A stretch of DNA of 40,146 bases from Eubacteriales bacterium (GCA_030524175.1 JAUNHC010000014.1:83175-123320); one strand, 5' to 3'; positions 17,201 to 24,459 are shown, counted from the first letter of the stretch. Numbers and translations are program-made. The notes: a model not told the origin generated them from the letters alone.

Positions 17201-19953
17201 TAAACGTAGATATCCGGATTGGCTTCCGCGGATCCCGAGGCCTGTTTGACCTCAAATTGTTGGGAATTGGTATCCCCGTCTATAAGCTGTGAATTGTAAT
17301 ACAGCTGTGCTGTATTTGTCAGCTTCACAGTGTCTGAATACTCGTTAAAGTTTACATTATATGAAATTTTTAAAGGTGTGCTGTCAGGAATTTCCACAGC
17401 AAATTTATGGTTTTCTGTGTCCATAGTGAGTGTGCAAGAAGAAGTGATATCTCCTCCTGTAGAGAGATTTACCACCTTAAGGGAATTCGGTGCCAGGGAC
17501 ATTGTGGGGTCCATCTGGTCAATAAATGTCAGATTCCCATTACCGTCTCCCAGTGTAGTACCAACCGTGTTCACATTAACTGTATATTCCACATATCTGT
17601 ACGGAGAATTTTTATCGTATTTCGCTGTTTTATTAATCACTTCAAACTTCGCCGTAGCTGTTGCACTTGCAGTATCCATAAGCTTATCATTAATATATAA
17701 GCTGGCCGTGTTGGTAAATTTCACTTCACCGTTGTCCCCGATCAGGTCACTTACATCCTCCACTGTGGCTACTATGATTATATTTCTTGTCCTTCCGTTA
17801 ATTTCACCCATACGCCCGGTATAGTCTATGACCAAATTTCCGTATTCATCGAATTCATAGCCATGGAATGGATTTGATGCAGTCTCATATCTGACAGTTT
17901 TGACTTTTATGCCTTTGGGCAGCTGATCAACAACTTTGTACTTAGTATCTGAATCATACTTAATCTGCTGGGAATTGACGACTATTTTCCAGCTTATTTC
18001 CCTCGTGTTGGAATCATACCCTTTATACACTTGTTTGCTGATCATATTGCTTGACTTATAAGTTACCTTTGCCTCAGCACTCTTCACATCTGTCTGAACC
18101 GTTAAAGTACCGGTGTTTTTGTATACTTCGTCATTTCCCTGTCCCTTGCCAAAATCTGCGCTGGAATTATAAGTGATTTTTACCGGGTTAGAAACATCTC
18201 TGAGAAATAATACCTCAAAAGAATTATCATCACTTCCCTTGGTCAATGTATAATCCTCACCTTCAGACAGAAGCGTATCATCCTTGTCTTTAATCTCCAG
18301 ATTCAGCTTATCCCAGTCAAATAAATGTGATTTTGCCGACTTCTCCAGAGTCAACTTGTCTGTATACACTGCACCTTGAGGAATGTTACCGTTTGAACCT
18401 CCGTTTCTCAAAGCACGCAGTGTTGTCTGCCAGGTGATCTGTCTTCCTGCATAATCCGGAGTGCCAAGAACTTTCTTTTCAATAGTAAATACATCATAGT
18501 TCACTCCTATTGTATAGGAAGGAGCATTGCCGATACCTGAACCCTCCGGTGCAATTAGTTCTATCTTATTTTTTAATTCTCCGGCAGTAAACTGGTTATC
18601 AGCCAGAGTGACAGTTGTGTCATACTGAAGTTCATAATAGTAAGCTCCGTCAGCCATAAATTCAATGTATTGATATCTTTTTCCATCTTTCACTTCAGTC
18701 TTGACTTCCGGTGTGAATCTTTCTATTTCCTTATTGTTGGCGCCGTATTTTATTGCCACAATAGAGGACTGGTCATACGTGTGTAATGTATCCGGCTGCT
18801 GAAGGCTATCCTTGATCGTCCATCCTGAAATATTTACCATTGGGCTTTTGTTAATATGGACTGCATAGTGAACCTTGGCTGTACCGTCTTCCGCATTTTT
18901 TACAACACTTCCGGTTTTCTGAAACCAATTCTTTGAGAACGTCATCTCCTCCCAGTCACTCCCTGTACCGCTGACATCCTCACCGGTAACATCTGCCGTA
19001 TTTCTCAATGTGGTATTGGAATTATAGCTTCCATTGCTTCCTGAAAGATTGGCAAACCAAATACTCTTATCAATTTTCACCTGATAACTTACGATAATTG
19101 TTTCTGCCTTACCATCACCGCCGAAGCCTTTTTTGTCACCGCTTCCAGTAATATCAAGAGTGAGATACAGATCTTGTTTCTCACTGCCGGTTGTCTTAGT
19201 GACAGTTACGTCCAGACCGCTTGGCTTGCTGTCTACATTCCAACTGCCTTCAACATATTGTGCAAACCTTTTCTCACCGTACCTGAAATAATCGTGAATC
19301 TTAAGCTGGTTAATTGGGATGGTGTTAGCAGCTTTAGCGTTAATAGTTATCTTAAAAGTCTGATACAGGTTTCCAAACTCATCTGTGGTCCTGTTACCTT
19401 TCTTATCTTTTAACACATTTATGCCAGCTTGTTTCTCCTTTTCTTTCACCTTAAACTCTAATTTCACATCACCGATATAAATATACTTATGGCCATTCTC
19501 ATCGCCGGAATCGGAGAATTTAAGACTTCCGGAAGCTTCAAGCCAAGTACTGATTCCGTTCCTTCCGTAAATACCGCCTTCCGTGAGCCAAGCTTCATCG
19601 TAGGAAACAGTGATCAGTCCATTGCCGTCAATGTCAAAATGTCCCACCACCCGGTCTGAGCCATCAAGGGTTACATTTACATTGGACTGGTTATTGAGAA
19701 CAGCACCGCTGTCCCCTAATTCCATCTGGTAACAAATTTTATCGCCAGGATAGATGGTAATATCCTGCGGAACCTGATATACGATCCCAACTTTAATTTC
19801 TTCCCCTGTCACAAACTCATGATTGCTCTCCGGTGTATATTTAATCCACTGGCCGGCCTCTTTATAATACAAGCCTGAATCGCCTTGGTTTATCCAGCTT
19901 ACATACTCCTGTCCTCCGGAAATGTTATATACCTTCGCCTCTTTCTTCTCCAC
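11263..19953 (-). CDS. Giant LPXTG-type surface adhesin, main part after the amber codon
   Basis: This is 2,896 codons from a GTG at 19953, but the frame runs open up to the TAG at 20077-20079 and continues the 259-codon N-terminal segment, so originally one gene of about 3,197 codons. Order (plus-strand positions): collagen-adhesin-like beta domains (about 19950-17230); a SpaA/Cna-B-like domain (17220-16880); about six FctA-type pilin isopeptide domains ending in (V)xNTY or similar (16450-13920); three SpaA-like domains (13915-12965); two near-identical 254-residue repeats (12952-11440); a Thr-Pro linker TPTPTPT; sorting signal VKTGD (11356-11367 encodes KTGD), membrane helix and RRRREN tail. 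Sortase should anchor it to peptidoglycan, but on its own this part lacks a signal peptide. No sortase gene is in the window. Confidence 0.85.
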   Translation of the reverse strand: MEKKEAKVYNISGGQEYVSWINQGDSGLYYKEAGQWIKYTPESNHEFVTGEEIKVGIVYQVPQDITIYPGDKICYQMELGDSGAVLNNQSNVNVTLDGSDRVVGHFDIDGNGLITVSYDEAWLTEGGIYGRNGISTWLEASGSLKFSDSGDENGHKYIYIGDVKLEFKVKEKEKQAGINVLKDKKGNRTTDEFGNLYQTFKITINAKAANTIPINQLKIHDYFRYGEKRFAQYVEGSWNVDSKPSGLDVTVTKTTGSEKQDLYLTLDITGSGDKKGFGGDGKAETIIVSYQVKIDKSIWFANLSGSNGSYNSNTTLRNTADVTGEDVSGTGSDWEEMTFSKNWFQKTGSVVKNAEDGTAKVHYAVHINKSPMVNISGWTIKDSLQQPDTLHTYDQSSIVAIKYGANNKEIERFTPEVKTEVKDGKRYQYIEFMADGAYYYELQYDTTVTLADNQFTAGELKNKIELIAPEGSGIGNAPSYTIGVNYDVFTIEKKVLGTPDYAGRQITWQTTLRALRNGGSNGNIPQGAVYTDKLTLEKSAKSHLFDWDKLNLEIKDKDDTLLSEGEDYTLTKGSDDNSFEVLFLRDVSNPVKITYNSSADFGKGQGNDEVYKNTGTLTVQTDVKSAEAKVTYKSSNMISKQVYKGYDSNTREISWKIVVNSQQIKYDSDTKYKVVDQLPKGIKVKTVRYETASNPFHGYEFDEYGNLVIDYTGRMGEINGRTRNIIIVATVEDVSDLIGDNGEVKFTNTASLYINDKLMDTASATATAKFEVINKTAKYDKNSPYRYVEYTVNVNTVGTTLGDGNGNLTFIDQMDPTMSLAPNSLKVVNLSTGGDITSSCTLTMDTENHKFAVEIPDSTPLKISYNVNFNEYSDTVKLTNTAQLYYNSQLIDGDTNSQQFEVKQASGSAEANPDIYVYKVDGSNASKLLSGAKFNLYKLKDGGNPESTDFQNDWIFSKDLTSDANGKVSMTNLKKETYYCLIETKAPDGYVWNTSTKYIFIYADKNSEMNIPPQYHRISQNGGSFYVANNKPQLAINKEFYGGDGTQLNEGQYPDGVYYFGVFGKDGNIVNTLSGKKAFGEIRVSGGNIQNPTAGKYPLSFELEMGSYTVYETDASGNILEDTDNDGYVVINGMKFKADAQGHISIEVTVDENAYPAVAVVKNKLSPDGVQFTLRIGKELEGREMAAREFLFRIFDDKDNVVANGVNDNAGNVLFTSIPYTFESAGEHTYTIKEIKGNDPEITYSEAVFELTVSVENKNGILAIEKVLVQGENEARVVEKDDDGVYDASSNVIFKNKYEKTIIQPVTLNIKGNKVLENKNLQGEEFAFVLTGIDNESPIRLQQQDGQDYVVLDSLTVKNDADGNIQFPPMYYLADDAGKTFEYEIKEQMPAGVTPDDLIKDGVTYDATVKRLTVSVSEEDRKLVVSAKLDNEEYPLDGNGQLLTFTNTYRAEGSFHLTARKLVKGAQLIDQKFQFSVTKYKDQNDSWTEAGFKEKAGNQINTGAASRTVENNGSDIDFGYDYFELSDAGNYRYIIEEKDTSLGGYTKDTSRYAVYVKVSDKGNGILETSGQEIYKIDSQGNPVGDKLDQAEFVNTYKVSETQTELTVQKNLIGKDLTKGQFTFKLEAAENVDWTAADFDISKIRFSEVSGNAAKANDSNGLVTFEPISYEQEGMHVYKITENIPAEANESNGYKANGYTYSTEPVYVFVKVSDNGDGTLKAEKFGNPARNTYNGVITNTYEAEGEVILNGTKNLAGHKLETGQFEFTLEMAKASDETLPSEGAYKPVTNVTNGADGKFTFPAQKFAIGGADNSNDTGVYYYRIRETVPDTIPQGYTYLSDGITEHIVKVTVEEVSEGKLEITKTMADGTDVSADGVVFNNAYEAKGQWKPEAKKVLQGSPLADGQFEFELFEGSALVQTVSNKADGTITFDEITFTQDDMHSQKERELVYYVREKVPSGAEAGMVYDRTLYKIYIHLEDKENGIIEVTERIVTNVNDSEEPAEEMIFTNSFSGSASLLKTSEDGETPLGGAVFELYAANEEGGYDLQEIYTTNKEGRISVSGLAANQYYFVEKQAPDGYLIQKDAEGNPVKYGFVIGVDSGAGMVQGAVVHYENTVVNGKGSGTAALTKYDGNDQQTPLPGVQFSLYTTQGSLIAVKEDSQGNYVYSGSSTDGSISVMTTGSDGRITVAGLPWGSYYFREVQALDGYILTDTAIPFVVNADSFDSNGSPIVIEVSAVNQKTAVTIEKVDEDGAGLAGASLEIHDSETNDIVESWISDGKPHVIQGKLTVGKSYYLRELSAPSGYDTAPDQEFIVPEEGRITVKMMDRKKSSVYGNLMVTKKVSMVTPDMNVADVVVKDYTVYVGLFTDAQGQNPYGGDYVKALHIENGSSGSVTYSNLTSGTYYVFETDAQGNKIPFNEMQTDSYGSFICTVDGSGSVRIDTEGSEVSGTVALNNIYYEFPDGFDRNALIDITKKVVKNGESFTVDDTFYAGIFTLGSDGSYQLLGDMVYELVQDGTITVTVPLGGEDGQGEITYYVMETDKEGNPVNTDKEFKYHVSGEGQVTFDKDNTQGSFTITNELTEEDKKNGSLNITKKVSMVSAEDGVVDAHVKDYTIYVGLFTDEEGQHPYDTDYVKAVHIENGSSGSVSYTNLPSGTYYVFETDAKGNRIPFDELQTDSYGSFVCTVDGSGSVQIDTSGSQTNGTVGLNNIYYDFPDGFSRNAVIDISKKVLKNGQSFTADDTFYAGIFLLDADGTYELMENMLYELTQNGTISVEVPLGGEDGEGQVTYYVMETDAEGNPVSTDESFQYQVSGEGEVTLDMDHTKAALTITNEVEEQNVATPTPTPTVTSGTDTNGSAKAAVKTGDNTSVWPYLLLLAAAAGVVVILGYKRRRREN
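11440..12952 (-). repeat. 762-bp tandem duplication inside the adhesin
   Basis: Two consecutive copies of a 254-codon unit, 12191-12952 and about 11440-12190. Each begins with NLMVTKKVSMV or SLNITKKVSMV, then DYTxYVGLFTD, IENGSSGSV, YYVFETDAxGN and YVMETDxEGNPV. The 762-bp offset is shown by matching motifs at 12923 and 12161. The copies are clearly homologous but diverged, so the duplication is not recent. Confidence 0.85.
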
Positions 19954-20076
19954 TGCTGCAAATCCCCAAACTGATCCATAAGGAATTGGCAGTACAGCGC
20001 CGCTGGAGATATCTATCAGATTATAGTTTCCTCCGCTGTAAAAATATAACTCCTGATTGCCAGCCAGACTAATATC

Positions 20077-20079
20077 CTA
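20077..20079 (-). other. In-frame amber (TAG) codon interrupting the adhesin
   Basis: The N-terminal frame reads ...ALAASLR, TAG, DISLAGNQELYFYSGG... and joins the main adhesin part in the same frame with no indel. The distance from the TAG to the GTG at 19953 is 126 nt (42 codons), all coding-like. It could be a recent nonsense mutation, a strain-specific off state, a sequencing error or a readthrough site. Confidence 0.9.
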
Positions 20080-20856
20080 CCTCAGACTTGCCGCCAATGC
20101 CGGGATATTTTCTTTTTCCTCACTGCTGGTAACTTTGAAAAATTCTGAATTCACCACTGACTGGTTTCTCTTGCTGAAAACCTCGTTCAAGTCAGACGGT
20201 TTCTCATCGTCACTTACTGATGATACTGACAAAATATTGCTCCAGGGATTTTCACCCTCAGGTGCTGTATAGGAATACTCTATCTTTTCAATATAAGCAC
20301 TTCCCGGAACATCCATAGCTGCACTGGATGTAATCTCCGGGGCAGGTTCTTCCTCCCCTTCACTGCCGTTTCCCTCAGAATCGCTGTCTGCATTACCGTC
20401 ATTTATATTGCCATTGTCACTGCCGCCGTCTCCGGTCCCCTCATCACTACCGCTTCCGTCAGTGCCATCGTTACCGCCTCCGGCATCATTGCTCCCTGAA
20501 TTGCCGCCGTCAACATTTCCGCTGTCCCCGGAACCTTCCTCTCCGGAGCCATCTCCGCTGTCTGTACCGTTTCCGCTGCCACTCTCATCTCCGCCTGAAC
20601 CAATATCGTTGCCGACTCCGGCATCACCCTGGTCACCGCCGGAATTGCCGCCATCTCCTGCGTCACCCATATCACCGCCATCGTTTCCGGGATCACCTTC
20701 ATCCTGGAGAAGCATTGTGTCACTGCTCCCCGGTGTTTCATCCATGGCTGCTGCCATTATGCTGTAACAGTTCTGCGTCAGCATTGCCAGTGTAAGCATC
20801 ACTGCCAGAATTCTTTTCCATTTATTTACCATTTTATTTGCTGTCTTCCTCATCAT
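20077..20856 (-). CDS. Adhesin N-terminal segment with signal peptide, ends at amber codon
   Basis: 259 codons. Residues 1-38 are a long Gram-positive signal peptide (basic MMRKTANKMVNKWKR, hydrophobic core, likely cleavage after AAA). Residues about 45-170 are a Gly/Asp/Ser/Asn repeat-rich, highly acidic and surely disordered stretch, a spacer usual in wall proteins. Residues 175-259 start a folded region (TSSAAMDVPGSAYIEKIEYSY...). The start has AAGGAG upstream. As annotated alone it would be a small secreted acidic peptide with no anchor; it is almost certainly the 5' end of the giant adhesin gene. It lies 132 bp downstream of the SARP-like regulator on the same strand. Confidence 0.85.
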   Translation of the reverse strand: MMRKTANKMVNKWKRILAVMLTLAMLTQNCYSIMAAAMDETPGSSDTMLLQDEGDPGNDGGDMGDAGDGGNSGGDQGDAGVGNDIGSGGDESGSGNGTDSGDGSGEEGSGDSGNVDGGNSGSNDAGGGNDGTDGSGSDEGTGDGGSDNGNINDGNADSDSEGNGSEGEEEPAPEITSSAAMDVPGSAYIEKIEYSYTAPEGENPWSNILSVSSVSDDEKPSDLNEVFSKRNQSVVNSEFFKVTSSEEKENIPALAASLR

Positions 20857-20902
20857 ATATTCTCCTTAATTTCTCCAGAATCAGATGCAATTTCTTCTGG
20901 TT

Positions 20903-20967
20903 ATTATATTATTTAAGGGTTATAGGTGATACTACGTTCCCACCTTATTGATGTTTCATAACCTTAT
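20903..20967 (-). promoter_or_regulatory. Candidate activator-dependent promoter of the adhesin
   Basis: On the minus strand a perfect TATAAT (20903-20908) lies 17 bp from a poor -35 (TATCAC, 20926-20931), preceded by two direct copies of ATAAGGT (20942-20948 and 20961-20967, 19-bp period). A good -10 with a bad -35 and upstream repeats suits activator control, possibly by the neighbouring regulator. A small CCAGAA/TTCTGG hairpin (20875-20900) follows in the leader. Confidence 0.35.
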
Positions 20968-20988
20968 GTCTGCTCCGGCTGCCTGGAT

Positions 20989-22206
20989 TTAAGATATGGT
21001 GATCACATTATTTCCTTCTGTCAGCAGCTCACATCTGAGTTTTACTTTCTTATCACTTACGTTACAGAACAGGGTCTCAATGATCCTGCTTCCCACCCGT
21101 ACGGCGTGTTCCTCCTTACAGGCTGAAAGCATGACCACAAACTGATTGTCACTGAAACGTGAGACAACATCCCCCGTCCTGAGATGATTTCTGAGAACAC
21201 CTTCCAGCCGTTCCATACCTAACCGGATATTGTACAGCTTTCCGTTTTCAGTCTCATTGTAATAATCCCTGGAATTCATGGTAAAAAGCAGAATATATTC
21301 CACTGTTTTGCGGTTGTCCCGCAATGCCCTTCTTGATTCCACCCGGAAAATTTCTTTGAAAATAACAAATTCACAGAAGTATACCCCTTCCCGTTTCTCT
21401 GATTCCAGAAGATCCTCCAGGATATTACGTCCGTCCAAGGTGGTGTTCACATTTTTCAAGGATATCATTTCCTTGTACGCCTGACTCAGCAGCTCTGAGG
21501 TACGGATACCCAAATGCTTCTGGAAAAGTCGTGTAGTCTCATTGTAATGCTTCAGGGCCAGATCCACCTTATACTGTTCCATCAAGCTCCGCATGAGCCA
21601 GTAATGAAAATCTTCATCTAATTCATCCACTTTTAAAGCCTTGATACAAATTTCCTGTATTCTGTTAAACTTTTTCTGATGTGAATAAATCTGGATCAAT
21701 TCCCGGGCTGCACTTAAATATATGGACTGATACCAGGTAGCAATAGGGACCATCCAACCTTCTGAAGCTAAATCCTCCTGGACATTTCCTTTATATATAT
21801 CCAGCGCTTCACTGTACATCCGCTCTTTCTCTTCTTCCTCCTGTACAAGCTTGGCACCGTCGCACAGCTGCTCAAACTGCTCGTAATCGGTATCCACCTG
21901 TATCAATGTGTTCCAGCGGTAAAATCCCCGGCGGGCAATGATATATTCCTCATCCCCCACACACTTAAGTAAGTTTCTCAGCCGGTAAACAAGATTTTTC
22001 AATGCACCGGCAGGATTGTCGGTATGCTTATCCTGCCACAGAATATCAATCAACTCCTGATGAGAAATATCCCTTTCACGATTCATCAATATATAAACAA
22101 TCAACTTGAGCAATTGATGAGACTTGGCTGATTCACTGTCGATCATCCCCTTTGAACTCTTGAGACTAAATTCCAAAAAAATCCGCAGCTCTAATGTATT
22201 TTTCAT
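20989..22206 (-). CDS. SARP/BTAD transcriptional regulator with degenerate GGDEF-like domain
   Basis: 405 residues from ATG 22206; the frame is open for 60 codons more, but that extension looks noncoding and would cover the promoter region. Residues 1-100 form a winged-helix DNA-binding domain of OmpR/SARP type (ISHQELIDILW, NLVYRLRNLL, GFYRW); about 105-250 form the helical BTAD domain (LDIYKGNVQEDL, DLALKHYNETTRLFQKHLGIRTSEL). The last 130 residues resemble a GGDEF domain: YILLFTMN, then RTGDVVSRFSDNQFVVML, where SDNQF (352-356) replaces GGDEF and RTGD (343-346) is an RxxD motif exactly five residues before it, the I-site spacing. It should be inactive as a cyclase and may bind c-di-GMP (inference). 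It lies between the adhesin and the divergent pilus operon, likely targets. Confidence 0.75.
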   Translation of the reverse strand: MKNTLELRIFLEFSLKSSKGMIDSESAKSHQLLKLIVYILMNRERDISHQELIDILWQDKHTDNPAGALKNLVYRLRNLLKCVGDEEYIIARRGFYRWNTLIQVDTDYEQFEQLCDGAKLVQEEEEKERMYSEALDIYKGNVQEDLASEGWMVPIATWYQSIYLSAARELIQIYSHQKKFNRIQEICIKALKVDELDEDFHYWLMRSLMEQYKVDLALKHYNETTRLFQKHLGIRTSELLSQAYKEMISLKNVNTTLDGRNILEDLLESEKREGVYFCEFVIFKEIFRVESRRALRDNRKTVEYILLFTMNSRDYYNETENGKLYNIRLGMERLEGVLRNHLRTGDVVSRFSDNQFVVMLSACKEEHAVRVGSRIIETLFCNVSDKKVKLRCELLTEGNNVITIS

Positions 22207-22287
22207 ATGTAAGCACCCGTATTTTCTATTATTTTTTGTTGTGTGGACTATTATCATCCGTTTTCTGTCTATATTGTATTTCTCTTT

Positions 22288-22307
22288 GGTCACACATCGG
22301 TCACGCA
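22288..22307. promoter_or_regulatory. Direct repeat GGTCAC(A/G)CA, 11-bp period
   Basis: GGTCACACA at 22288 and GGTCACGCA at 22299, exactly 11 bp apart, in the intergenic region between the SARP-like regulator and the pilus operon. Heptamer direct repeats with 11-bp periodicity are the known binding pattern of SARP proteins. A candidate operator; binding is inferred. Confidence 0.4.
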
Positions 22308-22392
22308 CATGGCATTCTTTTAAGAATATTGTAAAGCTTATTGCCCACAAATGCACTCTTATATTTTTTCTTTTCTTTTTTTCCAAATCTGA

Positions 22393-22398
22393 TATACT
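22393..22398 (+). promoter_or_regulatory. Candidate -10 element for the transglutaminase-pilus operon
   Basis: TATACT, about 57 bp before the ATG at 22456. The expected -35 region is a T-rich tract with no good match, so activation by a regulator is possible. Confidence 0.35.
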
Positions 22399-22455
22399 TA
22401 TGGTAACCTATCACAGTGTTATGCTGTTTAACTTATGTACGAAGGAGCGGCAGTT

Positions 22456-23382
22456 ATGTATAAAACTTCTTTTGCCCGTCCTCTTCTTATACTTGTATTC
22501 TGTATCCTTGTGACCATAACCGGGTGCGGGTCACAGAAGGACGGAGGATCCGACCAGGAACCACCTGTCATATCACCGCCCCGTGTACTTGTACCTGAGG
22601 CTCCCGGGGAAAAGGTGCTTGGAACCTCCCCTCTTACCCTGGATATTTCCAGGACAGATCAAGGGTATTTCGTTGCCCGGGCGGAAGCAGGGAGCAGGCG
22701 GATAAACATTCAGATGTGCGCACCGGATGGTGTGCTTTATTCATATTTTGTGGAACCGGGGGAGGATGCGGTTCTTCCTTTTTCCGGCGGAAGCGGAAAT
22801 TACCTGGTGACCTGTTACCAGCAGGTAAGCGGAAGCCAGTATGCTGCCCTCTGCAGTGAAAGCCTTGATGTATCTCTGGAAAACGAATTCCTTCCATATA
22901 TATATCCGAATCAGTACGTGGATTTTTCACCAGAGTCAGAAGTGAGCAGGCAGGCTCTGTCCATGCTTGAGGATGATGCAACAGATATCCAGGCACTGGA
23001 TGCCATTTATACCTTTGTGACTGAGAGGGTCACCTATGATACCGAAAAAGCCAGGACCATAGAGGCAGGTTATCTGCCGGATGTGGACGAAACCTTGGAG
23101 TGCGGCACCGGAATCTGTTTTGACTATGCAGCTTTGACCGCAGCTATGCTTAGAAGCCGGGACATTCCCTGTAAGCTTCAGATCGGTTACGCAGGGGACA
23201 TAAAACATGCCTGGATCGATGTGTACATCCGTTCCAAGGGCTGGGTCGAGAAGGCAGTGGTCTTTGACGGAGAAACCTGGACGCGCATGGACCCCACCTT
23301 TGATTCCAGCAGTGATGATAAAGAACAGATTCAGTCTTATATCGGCGACGGAGATAATTACACGGTGCAGTTCACCCGCTGA
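22456..23382 (+). CDS. Transglutaminase-like lipoprotein
   Basis: A 308-residue lipoprotein. ATG 22456 has GAAGGAG upstream, better than an ATG 21 bases earlier; the signal peptide ends at lipobox TITGC (Cys24). The N-terminal half has beta-rich sequence of unknown type; the C-terminal half is a transglutaminase/protease-like domain with the Cys-His-Asp triad in GICFDYAAL (Cys221), KHAWIDVY (His251) and MDPTFD (Asp279). Such domains can crosslink or cleave proteins or act on peptidoglycan peptides; which applies is not visible. It is 23 bp upstream of the PilC-like gene, so it probably leads the pilus operon and acts on the cell surface. Confidence 0.85.
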   Translation: MYKTSFARPLLILVFCILVTITGCGSQKDGGSDQEPPVISPPRVLVPEAPGEKVLGTSPLTLDISRTDQGYFVARAEAGSRRINIQMCAPDGVLYSYFVEPGEDAVLPFSGGSGNYLVTCYQQVSGSQYAALCSESLDVSLENEFLPYIYPNQYVDFSPESEVSRQALSMLEDDATDIQALDAIYTFVTERVTYDTEKARTIEAGYLPDVDETLECGTGICFDYAALTAAMLRSRDIPCKLQIGYAGDIKHAWIDVYIRSKGWVEKAVVFDGETWTRMDPTFDSSSDDKEQIQSYIGDGDNYTVQFTR

Positions 23383-23405
23383 ACAAAGCCGGAAAGGAGC
23401 CACCT

Positions 23406-24449
23406 ATGAAAAACAAGCTTGGCAATAAAGAGCTTTTCCATTTTTGCGAACAATTTTCCATTATCCTTCATTCGGGGATTTCCAGTGCTGAAGGCCTGCA
23501 TATTTTATATGAGGACAGCACATCGGAAGAGAGCCGGGAATTATTTTCCTCCCTCCTTTCTCATTTAGAGGAAACAGGAAGTTTGTCAGAGGCTTTATCA
23601 CTCTCCGGGCTTTTTCCCGGATCCATGATCTCTTATGTGAAGTTAGGGGAAGAGACAGGCTGTCTGGACGAGATCATGACCACCCTCAGCCGCCATTATG
23701 AACAGGAAATAGAAATCTCCGAGAATATAAAAAGTGCAGTTGCCTACCCTCTCGTCATGCTTGGAATGATGGCAGGTGTGATCCTCATACTTTTAGTCAA
23801 AGTCCTGCCTGTGTTTCAACAGGTTTTCCGTCAGATGGGAATGGAAATCGGGGGAATTTCCCAGGGACTGCTTAATGTGGGGGCATCCATCAGCCGGTAT
23901 TCCACTTTCATTCTGGCCGCAGCCGGTATTTTGATCCTGTGTCTGCTTTTTGCTGTCCTTCATCCTAAGGGCAGACAGCTTTTAGATAAGACAGTATCCG
24001 CCCTGCCCCGCCTCCGGGAGATTCCTGTGGCCATTGATTACGGACGGCTGACTCAAGGTATTGCCCTTGGACTTCGAAGCGGTTTGGGGCCTGAGACAAG
24101 TCTTTCCCTTGCCGGAGCACTTATCTCCCATCCCCTCGTCAAACAACGATTGGAAAAGGCTGCTGCAATATTAAATCAGGGAATACCCCTGTCCCAGGCA
24201 ATGACGGATTCCGGCTTGTTTCAGGGAATGGAAGCCCGTCTCATATCAGTGGGATTCCATGCAGGTTCCGGTGACGAGGTGATGGCAAAGCTGTCAGAGC
24301 GTTACCGCAGTGATTCCCTTGCAATGATCTCTCGCATGGTATCCATTGTGGAACCTGCCATTGTGATCATTCTCTCTCTTCTTGTAGGGTTCGTGCTCCT
24401 TTCCGTGATGATGCCTCTTCTTGGCATTCTTTCAGAGATGATTGTCTGA
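23406..24449 (+). CDS. Type IV pilus / type II secretion inner-membrane platform protein (PilC/GspF family)
   Basis: 347 residues with two copies of the T2SS-F helical domain (about 10-125 and 215-335) and three membrane segments (about 115-138, 170-190, 318-340). Motifs such as LKLGEETGCLDEIM-like VKLGEETGCLDEIM and ISVGFHAGSGDEVMAKLSERY are diagnostic. It forms the membrane base on which the pilus ATPases act. It is somewhat shorter than Gram-negative PilC (about 400), chiefly at the N-terminus. GAAAGGAG precedes the start. It is followed after 10 bp by small membrane proteins, consistent with one pilus operon. Confidence 0.92.
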   Translation: MKNKLGNKELFHFCEQFSIILHSGISSAEGLHILYEDSTSEESRELFSSLLSHLEETGSLSEALSLSGLFPGSMISYVKLGEETGCLDEIMTTLSRHYEQEIEISENIKSAVAYPLVMLGMMAGVILILLVKVLPVFQQVFRQMGMEIGGISQGLLNVGASISRYSTFILAAAGILILCLLFAVLHPKGRQLLDKTVSALPRLREIPVAIDYGRLTQGIALGLRSGLGPETSLSLAGALISHPLVKQRLEKAAAILNQGIPLSQAMTDSGLFQGMEARLISVGFHAGSGDEVMAKLSERYRSDSLAMISRMVSIVEPAIVIILSLLVGFVLLSVMMPLLGILSEMIV

Positions 24450-24459
24450 GGTGATATGA

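Noticed and set aside
20408-20767. Plus-strand ORF of 119 codons, Pro/Ser-rich
   Set aside because: It is the antisense of the Gly/Asp/Ser-rich linker of the adhesin; such biased codons create long open frames on the other strand.
11263-20856. PPEP-1-type Pro-Pro cleavage sites in the adhesin
   Set aside because: Only two Pro-Pro pairs occur after the N-terminal segment (NIPPQY and QFPPMY), both inside folded domains and unlike the NP-PxP consensus.
11263-20856. Frameshift instead of a nonsense codon
   Set aside because: The two parts are in the same frame, 126 nt between TAG and GTG, and the intervening codons read as coherent protein.
20857-20988. c-di-GMP riboswitch upstream of the adhesin
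   Set aside because: The 132-bp gap has neither the class-I GACGCAAAGCC core nor room and motifs for class II.
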